DNA of 64,000 bases from the NCBI GenBank assembly GCA_963666535.1, contig OY762913.1:2604001-2668000 (forward strand). The letters are read 5' to 3'. A model generated the notes under the pieces. That model was not told where the DNA came from, made no database searches, and saw only the letters and a program-made list of their open reading frames with translations. Made by a program: the position numbers and the translations under genes. Positions 52,029 through 59,499 of this stretch are shown piece after piece (the stretch's first letter is position 1; every line of letters begins with the position of its first letter). Source of the stretch: G963666535 sp963666535. Lineage in GTDB: Bacteria > Bacillota > Clostridia > Oscillospirales > Oscillospiraceae.

Positions 52029-53051
52029 ATGAAGATGATTGACACCCAAAATGCAGTGGGACATGTACTCTGCCAAGATATTACGCAGATTATTCCCGGC
52101 GTCATCAAAGACGCGGTGTTCCGCAAAGGACATATCGTCACAGAAGCTGATATCCCCGTCCTTCTCTCGGTGGGCAAGGAGCATCTCTACGTCTGGGAAA
52201 AGGCCGATGGAATGCTGCACGAGAATGAGGCCGCCGAGCGGCTGTATGCCATCTGTAAAAACGACAATTTGGAACCCACCCCTGTCAAGGAGGGCAAAAT
52301 TGAACTGATGGCCGCCTGCGACGGATTGTTCCGGGTGGATGTGGAGCGGCTGAACACCATTAACTCCATTGATGAGATTATCATCGCCTGCCGCCACACC
52401 AACACCCCGGTGAAAAAAGGCGACAAACTGGCAGGCACTCGGGTCGTCCCGCTGGTGATTGACGAGAAAAAGCTGGAGGAGGCCGAGCGTTGCGCAGATG
52501 GCCGCCCCCTGCTGGAACTGATGCCCTATACTCGCAAAACAGCCGGCGTGGTCACCACGGGCAGCGAAGTGTACCACCACCGCATTCAGGATACCTTCAC
52601 CCCTGTCATTATAAACAAACTAAAGGCCTACGGCATTGAGGTGACCGGACATCATATCTGCAACGACGATGTCGACATGATTAAAAATGCCATTGCGGAT
52701 TTAAAGACCACGGGCGTGGATATGATCCTTTGCACCGGCGGCATGAGCGTGGATCCCGACGATCGCACCCCCAGCGCCATCAAGGCCACGGGAGCTAAGA
52801 TCATCACCTATGGTGCCCCCGTTCTTCCCGGCGCCATGTTTCTTCTGGCCTATTACGAGGACGGCACCCCTGTTATGGGTCTGCCGGGCTGCGTGATGTA
52901 TGCCAAAGCCACCATATTTGATCTGGTTCTCCCCCGTGTGGCCGCCGGTCTCCCCATTACCAAGGCGGATTTGGTCGCCTTCGGACACGGCGGCCTGTGT
53001 CTGGGCTGCGAGATCTGTCACTATCCTATTTGTCCGTTTGGAAAGGGCTAA
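52029..53051 (+). CDS. molybdopterin-binding (MoCF-fold) protein
   Basis: 340 aa. The C-terminal half has the MoeA/MogA fold: GVVTTGSEVYHHR, DMILCTGGMSVDPDDRTPSAI and GTPVMGLPGC. The N-terminal half (DTQNAVGHVLCQDITQIIPG, FRKGHIVTEADI) resembles MoeA domain I. Ends with Cys-rich LGCEICHYPICPFGKG, possibly a metal site. It probably handles molybdopterin or Moco insertion. GAGGAG precedes the ATG; first gene after the RNA leader. Confidence 0.83.
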   Translation: MKMIDTQNAVGHVLCQDITQIIPGVIKDAVFRKGHIVTEADIPVLLSVGKEHLYVWEKADGMLHENEAAERLYAICKNDNLEPTPVKEGKIELMAACDGLFRVDVERLNTINSIDEIIIACRHTNTPVKKGDKLAGTRVVPLVIDEKKLEEAERCADGRPLLELMPYTRKTAGVVTTGSEVYHHRIQDTFTPVIINKLKAYGIEVTGHHICNDDVDMIKNAIADLKTTGVDMILCTGGMSVDPDDRTPSAIKATGAKIITYGAPVLPGAMFLLAYYEDGTPVMGLPGCVMYAKATIFDLVLPRVAAGLPITKADLVAFGHGGLCLGCEICHYPICPFGKG

Positions 53052-53054
53052 TGT

Positions 53055-54284
53055 ATGATGATTACCAATCTTTCTTTGGAAGAGGCCGTCCGTCTCATCC
53101 AGCAGCATGTCGAACCGCTGGAGCCTGTCCTTCTGTATATCGACCAGGCAAAGGGGCGCATTCTGGCTGAGGATATCATGGCCCCCATGGACCAGCCCCC
53201 CTTCGACCGCTCTCCTGTGGACGGCTATGCCATCCTCTCCTCCGACACTGTGGGGGCCACGCGGGAAACTCCGGTGCGGCTGACACTGGTGGACACGGTC
53301 TGCGCCGGTCAGGTGTCTTCCGTCACGTTGAAATCCGGTCAGTGCATCCGCATCATGACCGGGGCCAAAATCCCCAGCGGCGCTGACGGTGTGATTCGGC
53401 AGGAATCCACCGACATGGGCGAGCAAACCGTGGAAATTTATGAAGCCATTAAGCACTACGGCAACTATGTGTTTCGCGGCGAGGACTACAAAACAGGAGA
53501 CATTCTCCTGCCGAAAGGCACGCGTTTGGACGCCGCCGCCCTGGCCGTTCTCGCCAGCGCAGGCTTTGCCTGCGAGCTGCGGCAGGTTTTGGTCAACGCG
53601 GTTCCCAAGGTGGCTGTGCTCTGCACGGGGGACGAGCTGGTATACCCCTATATTGCCCCCCTGCCTGACGGCAAGATCTATGATGCCAACCTGACCTTTC
53701 TTACCACCAGACTTGCCGACTTCTGTGTCCACGCCGAGTCCGGCGGCGAGCATTTTGGGGATGACCCCCAGCTGGTGGCGGACTCCATCCGCCAAGTTCT
53801 GCTGTGGGCGGACGCGGTGATTACCACTGGCGGCGTATCGGTGGGCATGAAGGACATTTTTCACGAGGTTTTGCCGCTGTTAGAGGCAGAACAGATTTTC
53901 ACCCATCTTCAAATGAAGCCGGGCACCCCGGCTATCTTCTCCATGGTACGAGACACCCCTGTGCTGTGCCTATCCGGTAATCCCTTTGCCGCTGCGGCGA
54001 CCTTTGAACTGCTGGCGCGCCCCATGCTGGAAAAGCTCTCAGGCGACAAGGCTCTTGCCACCCACCGCATTGCGGCAGAGCTGGCAAGCGATTTTCCCAA
54101 GGCAAGCGGCGGCAGGCGCTTTATCCGCGGCACCTACGATATTGACACGGGTACCATCACGCTGGGGGATGCCCACTCTTCCGGCCAACTCCGCTCCATG
54201 GCGGGCTGCAATTGTCTGGTCGACATCCCGGCCGGGTCCGGCCCGCTGGAAGCCGGCGCCACAGTAAGCGCAGTGCTTTTGTAA
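53055..54284 (+). CDS. moeA: molybdopterin molybdenumtransferase MoeA
   Basis: 409 aa. Inserts molybdate into adenylylated molybdopterin. PPFDRSPVDGYAI, MTGAKIPSGADGVIRQE, LCTGDELV, ITTGGVSVGMKD, MKPGTPAIFSM and LSGNPFAAAATFE are all in place along the four-domain layout. Starts 3 nt after the previous stop. Confidence 0.93.
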   Translation: MMITNLSLEEAVRLIQQHVEPLEPVLLYIDQAKGRILAEDIMAPMDQPPFDRSPVDGYAILSSDTVGATRETPVRLTLVDTVCAGQVSSVTLKSGQCIRIMTGAKIPSGADGVIRQESTDMGEQTVEIYEAIKHYGNYVFRGEDYKTGDILLPKGTRLDAAALAVLASAGFACELRQVLVNAVPKVAVLCTGDELVYPYIAPLPDGKIYDANLTFLTTRLADFCVHAESGGEHFGDDPQLVADSIRQVLLWADAVITTGGVSVGMKDIFHEVLPLLEAEQIFTHLQMKPGTPAIFSMVRDTPVLCLSGNPFAAAATFELLARPMLEKLSGDKALATHRIAAELASDFPKASGGRRFIRGTYDIDTGTITLGDAHSSGQLRSMAGCNCLVDIPAGSGPLEAGATVSAVLL

Positions 54285-54296
54285 GGAGATGCTGTT

Positions 54297-54782
54297 ATGA
54301 CTGCAAAAATGAATCACTTTGATGACAATGGCAACGCCATCATGGTAGATGTCGGTGGCAAATCGCCCACTCTTCGTATTGCCGTTGCCAGCGGGCAGAT
54401 TGCGGTAAATGATACCGTGATGGATGCCATTGTCAACCACACCATCGCCAAGGGCGACGTGCTGGGCGTTGCGCGGGTGGCGGGCATCATGGGCACCAAG
54501 CAGACGCCGCATCTCATCCCCATGTGTCACCCGCTGATGCTTACCAACGTCAGTATCGACTTCCATGTGCTGCAAGAGGAAAATATCATCGAGGCCGTCT
54601 GCACCGCAAAGCTCACGGGTGTCACCGGTGTAGAAATGGAAGCGCTCACCGGCGTTTCCGTGGCCCTTCTGACCATCTACGATATGTGCAAAGCCATTGA
54701 CAAATCCATGACCATCCGTGATATCCATCTGGTTCGCAAAGAGGGCGGCAAGTCGGGGGTCTTTGTCAATGAGCGGAAGTAA
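54297..54782 (+). CDS. moaC: cyclic pyranopterin monophosphate synthase MoaC
   Basis: 161 aa, hexameric family. Contains MVDVGGKSPTLRIA, KGDVLGVARVAGIMGTKQTP, IPMCHPL and TGVTGVEMEALTGVSVALLTIYDMCKAIDK, the active-site segments. Works with MoaA. AAGGAG precedes the ATG. Confidence 0.95.
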   Translation: MTAKMNHFDDNGNAIMVDVGGKSPTLRIAVASGQIAVNDTVMDAIVNHTIAKGDVLGVARVAGIMGTKQTPHLIPMCHPLMLTNVSIDFHVLQEENIIEAVCTAKLTGVTGVEMEALTGVSVALLTIYDMCKAIDKSMTIRDIHLVRKEGGKSGVFVNERK

Positions 54783-55284
54783 GCAGCCCGTCATCGCCGT
54801 CTCCGGCGTGAAGAATTCGGGCAAGACCACATTGGTGGAAAAACTGGTGTCCTCCCTCGCCGCCCGCGGGATGAAGATCGCCGTCATCAAGCACGACGGG
54901 CATCATTTCGACCCGGACGTACCCGGCACCGACAGTTACCGTCACCGCGCCGCCGGTGCTTACGGCACCGCGATCTACAACAGAGAGAAGTTTTTGCTGG
55001 TCAAAACCGCCGTGGTCGCGCCAGAAGATCTGTTTCCCCAGTTTCCCGAAGCGGATCTGATCCTGCTGGAAGGTGCAAAATACTCTCATTGGCCAAAATT
55101 CGAGATTGTCCGTGGCGGCAACTCCGCCGTTCCCGTCTGCGACCCCGCCACGCTGCTGGCCCTTGTGACTGATCTTCCCCTGTCCCTGCCCGGCGTGCCC
55201 ACCCTTGGTCTGGATGCTGTGGATGACATGACCTCGCTTATTCTTGCCTATATAACATCTGCTGAACAAAACGAAAACTTATAA
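54769..55284 (+). CDS. mobB: molybdopterin-guanine dinucleotide biosynthesis protein MobB
   Basis: 171 aa P-loop GTPase-like protein: VIAVSGVKNSGKTTLVEKLV, VIKHDGHHFDPDVPGTDSYR and LILLEGAKYSHWPKFEI. It assists MGD formation; no mobA is nearby. Starts inside the moaC end (14-nt overlap). Its last nine codons (TSAEQNENL) lie within a repeat also present after 63.5 kb, so the C-terminus was probably replaced by repeat sequence. Confidence 0.9.
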   Translation: MSGSKQPVIAVSGVKNSGKTTLVEKLVSSLAARGMKIAVIKHDGHHFDPDVPGTDSYRHRAAGAYGTAIYNREKFLLVKTAVVAPEDLFPQFPEADLILLEGAKYSHWPKFEIVRGGNSAVPVCDPATLLALVTDLPLSLPGVPTLGLDAVDDMTSLILAYITSAEQNENL

Positions 55285-55339
55285 ATATCAACGCTTCCAG
55301 TCTGTTTTTGTTTTGTTCATGGGCAAGGGTTTTTGCTGA
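55258..55339 (+). repeat. about 80-bp dispersed repeat, copy A
   Basis: Aligns along its length with 63541-63621: both start TCTGCTGAACAAAA, share ATATCAAYGCTYCCA and GTTTTGTTTTG, and end TTTTTGCTGA-like. AACAAAACGAAAAC and GTTTTTGTTTTGTT can form a long stem with ATATCAACGCTTCCAG in the loop. The repeat includes the end of mobB. Confidence 0.65.
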
Positions 55340-55497
55340 AATCAGCCAAAATCCCTGCGCTTTGGATTTGCGGCGTGTATTCGCAAATCCAAACAGACCG
55401 TCATCCATGGAATCTAACGCGGCAAAACAAAGTCGTTTTGCCGCCGGAACGGGCAGGAACTGTATTTCCGGCAAATGCAATTCGAAAATCGCATTTG
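55327..55497 (+). other. series of hairpins upstream of moaA
   Basis: Five hairpins nearly back to back: 55327-55355; 55361-55393 (12-bp perfect, TTTGGATTTGCG arms); 55419-55444 (10-bp perfect, GCGGCAAAAC arms); 55443-55472 (GCCGGAA/TTCCGGC); 55472-55497 (CAAATGC/GCATTTG). No open frame fits and no T run follows any of them. It could be a structured RNA leader of moaA or piled-up palindromic elements. Confidence 0.55.
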
Positions 55498-55531
55498 TTC
55501 CGTGGACATGATAGAAAGGAGAACTTTTATT

Positions 55532-56509
55532 ATGCTGGATCGTCAAGCTCGTACCATTGATTATATCCGCATTTCCGTGACAGACCGGTGTAATCTGCGG
55601 TGCGTTTACTGCATGCCTGAGGAGGGGATCGAGTGGGTCCCCCACGCGGAAATTCTTTCCTATGAAGACATCGTCAGGCTGTGCCGTGTTTTCGCCCGAC
55701 TGGGTTTGTGCAAGGTCAAGCTCACCGGAGGCGAACCGCTGGTCCGCCCCGGCCTTTCCACCCTCATCCATGAGATCAAGTGCATTGAAGGCATGAAAAA
55801 TGTGACCCTCACCACCAATGGCGTTCTGCTGGAAGAGCAGCTCCCCGCCCTGATGGATGCGGGGCTGGACGGGCTGAATATCAGCCTGGACACCTTGGAT
55901 CGGGAACAGTTTAAAACCATTGCCCGCAGGGATGCACTGGACACGGTTCTGCGAGGACTGGACATGGCCCTCGCCCAGCCCACGCTTAACGTCAAGCTCA
56001 ACTGCCTGCCTATGGGCAAAAACGACGACCAGCTGGTCCCCTTGGCCGCACTGGCCAAGGACAAACCTTTGGCTGTGCGTTTCATTGAGCTTATGCCCAT
56101 CGGCAAGGGCAAGGATCTGAATTATCGTTCGGAGACCGAGATCCGTGCCATGCTGGAATCGGTCTTCGGGCAGATGACACCCTACGACCGGCCCCTGGGC
56201 AACGGCCCCTGCCATTATTTTTCGCTGCCGGACTTCACTGGCAAGGTCGGCTTTATCAGCGCCATCAGCCACCAATTTTGCGACCGGTGCAATCGGGTGC
56301 GCATGACGGCGGACGGCTATTTAAAAACCTGTCTGCAATATGATAACGGCATTAGTCTCAAGGCGCTTATTCAGGCCGGCGAGAGTGACGACGTGATCTT
56401 AAAGGCCATTGAAAACACCATCTTCGCCAAACCGCTGCGCCATCATTTTACTGACAGCCAGAACGAGAACGATCTCGAACAGCACATTATGAGTCAGATC
56501 GGCGGCTGA
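55532..56509 (+). CDS. moaA: GTP 3',8-cyclase MoaA
   Basis: 325-aa radical SAM enzyme. N-terminal cluster CNLRCVYCMP (CxxxCxxC), SAM-binding KLTGGEPLVRPG, and C-terminal cluster FCDRCNRVRMTADG followed by KTCL. Family C-terminal GG is present (SQIGG), needed for GTP chemistry. ATG at 55532 with AAGGAG upstream; earlier ATGs lie in the hairpin leader. Confidence 0.95.
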   Translation: MLDRQARTIDYIRISVTDRCNLRCVYCMPEEGIEWVPHAEILSYEDIVRLCRVFARLGLCKVKLTGGEPLVRPGLSTLIHEIKCIEGMKNVTLTTNGVLLEEQLPALMDAGLDGLNISLDTLDREQFKTIARRDALDTVLRGLDMALAQPTLNVKLNCLPMGKNDDQLVPLAALAKDKPLAVRFIELMPIGKGKDLNYRSETEIRAMLESVFGQMTPYDRPLGNGPCHYFSLPDFTGKVGFISAISHQFCDRCNRVRMTADGYLKTCLQYDNGISLKALIQAGESDDVILKAIENTIFAKPLRHHFTDSQNENDLEQHIMSQIGG

Positions 56510-56549
56510 GTTGACGCGTGAATACGAAACGGAGAGGAACTGAATTAAA

Positions 56550-56984
56550 ATGGGTAAAGTCATTGCTGTATGTACCAGTGAAAAAAAGGGGACGCAAAAG
56601 AAGAATGCCGACACCGTAAAACTAGTGGAGGATTGGGGCATCGAGGGTGATGCCCACGCCGGCAAGTGGCACCGTCAGGTATCCCTGCTGTCCCACGAAA
56701 AGGTGGAGGAGTTCCGCTCCCGCGGGGCTGTGGTGGACAGCGGGGCCTTCGGTGAAAATATTGTCTGCGCCGGTTATGATTTCAAAACGCTTCCCATCGG
56801 CACCAGGTTTCAGTGTAACGACGTGCTGCTGGAGCTGACCCAAGTTGGCAAGGAATGTCACAGTCACTGCGAAATTTACAAAGTCATGGGTGACTGCATC
56901 ATGCCCCGGGAGGGTGTATTCACCAAGGTTCTCCGTGGCGGCACCATCTCGGTGGGCGACGAGCTGACCCTGGTGCAGGCATAA
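56550..56984 (+). CDS. MOSC domain protein
   Basis: 144 aa. EGDAHAGKWHRQVSLLS, FGENIVC and the conserved Cys-His region VGKECHSHCEIYKVMG mark a stand-alone MOSC domain as in YiiM/YuaD-type proteins, thought to carry sulfur or bind Moco. Located between moaA and mogA in the Moco operon. Confidence 0.9.
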   Translation: MGKVIAVCTSEKKGTQKKNADTVKLVEDWGIEGDAHAGKWHRQVSLLSHEKVEEFRSRGAVVDSGAFGENIVCAGYDFKTLPIGTRFQCNDVLLELTQVGKECHSHCEIYKVMGDCIMPREGVFTKVLRGGTISVGDELTLVQA

Positions 56985-57010
56985 CCCTTTAGTCAGAAAG
57001 GAAGAGATTT

Positions 57011-57502
57011 ATGTATCGTGCTGCAATCATTACCTCCAGCGATTCCGGTTACGCAGGAAACCGCGAAGACAAAAGTGGACCTGTGATTCGCGACATGCTG
57101 GAACAAGCCGGATATGAAGTCGTTCACACCATACTGCTGCCCGATGAGCGGGCCATGCTTTCTGCCGAGATGGCCCGCATCTGCGATGAAGACATTGCCG
57201 ATCTCGTTGTCACCACCGGCGGAACCGGCTTCTCTCAGCGAGACTGCACGCCAGAGGCCACCGGCGACATCATTGACCGGCCCACCCCCGGCATCCCAGA
57301 GGCCATGCGTGCCCTCTCTCTGAGCATCACCCCCCGGGCCATGCTGACCCGGGCCAACGCAGGGATTCGCAAGGGAGCCCTCATCGTCAATCTCCCCGGC
57401 AGCCCAAAAGCTGTTGCCGAGTGTTTGGAATATATCCTGCCCCCGCTGGAGCATGGACTGCAAATTCTCAAGGGCGACGCCAACAACTGCGCCCGCACAT
57501 AA
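57011..57502 (+). CDS. mogA: molybdopterin adenylyltransferase (MogA/MoaB family)
   Basis: 163 aa. AIITSSDSGYAGNREDKSGP, VVTTGGTGFSQRDCTPEAT and LPGSPKAVAECL are the MoCF motifs. Adenylylates molybdopterin before MoeA acts. MogA versus MoaB cannot be separated by eye. Confidence 0.9.
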   Translation: MYRAAIITSSDSGYAGNREDKSGPVIRDMLEQAGYEVVHTILLPDERAMLSAEMARICDEDIADLVVTTGGTGFSQRDCTPEATGDIIDRPTPGIPEAMRALSLSITPRAMLTRANAGIRKGALIVNLPGSPKAVAECLEYILPPLEHGLQILKGDANNCART

Positions 57503-57572
57503 AACAAGTAGCCTCCCGCCCGCATCCTGCGGGCGGAGTTCTTGTCCTCATCCGGAAACTAGGAGGCTTTTC

Positions 57573-58271
57573 ATGGATTGGTATCCTCTTTATAACTCCC
57601 TACGCATTGCCGGCATCTCCACCTTGGTCGTGTTCTTCACCGGCATTTTAGCCGCCTATTACATCGCCAGGCTCCCCCGCATCCTCAAGGGGATTCTCGA
57701 TGTAGTTCTCACGCTGCCGCTGGTTCTGCCCCCCACGGTTGTCGGCTATTTTCTGCTGATGATCTTTGGGGCAAAGCATCCCTTGGGTGCTTGGGTGCTT
57801 GAGGTATTCGGAACCAAGCTGGTCATGACCTGGTATTCCGCCATTTTTGCCGCCACAGTCGTCGCGTTTCCCCTGATGTACCGCACGGCTCGGGGCGCGT
57901 TTGAAAGTTTTGACGACACGCTGCGTTACTCCGGTCAAACCCTTGGCCTTTCCAATCGCTATATTTTCTGGCGGATTACCATGCCCTTCTGCAAACAGGG
58001 CATCATGGCCGGCACTGTGCTGGCCTTTGCACGAGCGCTGGGTGAGTATGGCGCCACCAGCATGATTGCCGGGTATACCCCGGGCAAAACCGCCACAATT
58101 TCCACCACCGTTTATCAGCTTTGGCGGACGGATAACGAGGCGCTTGCGTTTCAGTGGGTTCTGGTCAATCTCGCCATTTCCACCGTGGTACTGCTGGCGG
58201 TGAATATGCTGGAAAAAAAGAATGATTGTATTGGGAAAAAATCTGCCGTCCCAAAAAAGGAGGCAGTCTAA
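57573..58271 (+). CDS. modB: molybdate ABC transporter permease
   Basis: 232 aa, five to six transmembrane helices, with the EAA loop around RYSGQTLGLSNRYIFWRITMP and PGKTATISTTVYQLWR as in ModB. AGGAGG before ATG 57573. A short GC hairpin (about 57514-57537) precedes it. Overlaps modC by TAATG. No modA binding-protein gene is present here. Tungstate cannot be excluded. Confidence 0.9.
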   Translation: MDWYPLYNSLRIAGISTLVVFFTGILAAYYIARLPRILKGILDVVLTLPLVLPPTVVGYFLLMIFGAKHPLGAWVLEVFGTKLVMTWYSAIFAATVVAFPLMYRTARGAFESFDDTLRYSGQTLGLSNRYIFWRITMPFCKQGIMAGTVLAFARALGEYGATSMIAGYTPGKTATISTTVYQLWRTDNEALAFQWVLVNLAISTVVLLAVNMLEKKNDCIGKKSAVPKKEAV

Positions 58272-59329
58272 TGTCTCTGTCCATGAAAATCAAAAAGGAT
58301 TGGGGCAACTTTTACCTTGATATCGAATTGGACGCTGAAAACGAGGTGTTGGCTCTTCTGGGCGCTTCGGGCTGCGGCAAAAGCATGACCCTGCGCTGCA
58401 TCGCAGGCGTGGTCACCCCCGACGAGGGGTATATCATTGTCAACGGAAAGACGCTGTTCGATTCTAAGAAAAAAATCAACCTTCCGCCCCAAAAACGCCA
58501 CGTGGGGCTTCTGTTCCAGAACTATGCACTCTTTCCCAATATGACCGTGGAGCAGAACATCTTAACGGGCATGACCGGGCAAACCTGTTCCCAGTCGGAA
58601 AAAAAGCGCATTTGCCATGAAATCATGGGGAAGTTTTATCTCACGGAGTTAGCCGGGCACCGCCCCGCGCAGCTTTCCGGCGGTCAACAGCAGCGGGTGG
58701 CGCTGTCCCGCATCCTCATCTCCAAACCGGATATTTTGATGCTGGATGAACCGTTTTCCGCCCTGGACAGCTATCTGCGTTGGGAACTGGAACAGGAACT
58801 CATGCGCGTCATCAGCGAATTTTCGGGTACCTCCCTGTTGGTATCCCATAACCGGGACGAGGTATTTCGTATCAGCAAGCGCATTGCCGTGATTGACAAC
58901 GGCCATGTAGATGTTGTCGATCATCGGATGGGACTGTTTTATAACCCCCGCACCTATCAGTCCGCTTTGCTCACCGGCTGCAAAAATTTTTCCGCCGCCA
59001 AACAGCTGGGAGACGGAAGGATTGAAGCCACAGACTGGGGTATCACGCTCCGCTGCGCTCGCCCCCTCCCCGCCGATTTAACACACATCGGAATGCGCGC
59101 GCACAACCTCTGCCCCGCCTTGAGCGAGACAGAAAATGTGACCCGCTGCAAAGTTCTGCGTGCCGTGGACAACCGCACGGAAATGATCGTCATGCTCGCC
59201 ACCCCCGCTGGACGTGGGGACAGCTCTCCGCTGTACATGGATATCCCCATGGAAGACTGGGATGCGCTGGGCGCACCCGCCGAACTTCCGGTCTATTTCC
59301 CTTCAGAAGACATTTTGCCGCTTATTTGA
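58271..59329 (+). CDS. modC: molybdate ABC transporter ATP-binding protein
   Basis: 352 aa. Walker A LLGASGCGKSMT, Q-loop LLFQNYALFPNM, signature QLSGGQQQRVALSR, Walker B ILMLDEPFSALDS, H-loop LLVSHNRDE. The C-terminal 130 residues form the regulatory TOBE-type part. Partner of the permease just upstream. Confidence 0.92.
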   Translation: MSLSMKIKKDWGNFYLDIELDAENEVLALLGASGCGKSMTLRCIAGVVTPDEGYIIVNGKTLFDSKKKINLPPQKRHVGLLFQNYALFPNMTVEQNILTGMTGQTCSQSEKKRICHEIMGKFYLTELAGHRPAQLSGGQQQRVALSRILISKPDILMLDEPFSALDSYLRWELEQELMRVISEFSGTSLLVSHNRDEVFRISKRIAVIDNGHVDVVDHRMGLFYNPRTYQSALLTGCKNFSAAKQLGDGRIEATDWGITLRCARPLPADLTHIGMRAHNLCPALSETENVTRCKVLRAVDNRTEMIVMLATPAGRGDSSPLYMDIPMEDWDALGAPAELPVYFPSEDILPLI

Positions 59330-59341
59330 ATTCGTTTCGCT

Positions 59342-59372
59342 CCCGCAGACAACTATTATGGCTGTCTGCGGG
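59342..59372 (+). terminator. terminator of the Moco/mod operon
   Basis: CCCGCAGACA and TGTCTGCGGG arms, 11-nt loop, then ACTTTTCTTGTCTTTT, 13 nt after modC. Confidence 0.88.
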
Positions 59373-59499
59373 ACTTTTCTTGTCTTTTGGTCATTTTTGT
59401 CTATTTTTTGCGGTATATCTTGCAAGCGCCCCCTCCAAATGATACAATCACTGCATCAGCATTGGGCAGACAAATCGTATTTGAGGGAGGCACTCTACC

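Noticed and set aside
57514..57537. GC-rich hairpin between mogA and modB as a terminator
   Set aside because: No T run follows and modB has only a short leader, so it is not called; it could modulate expression.
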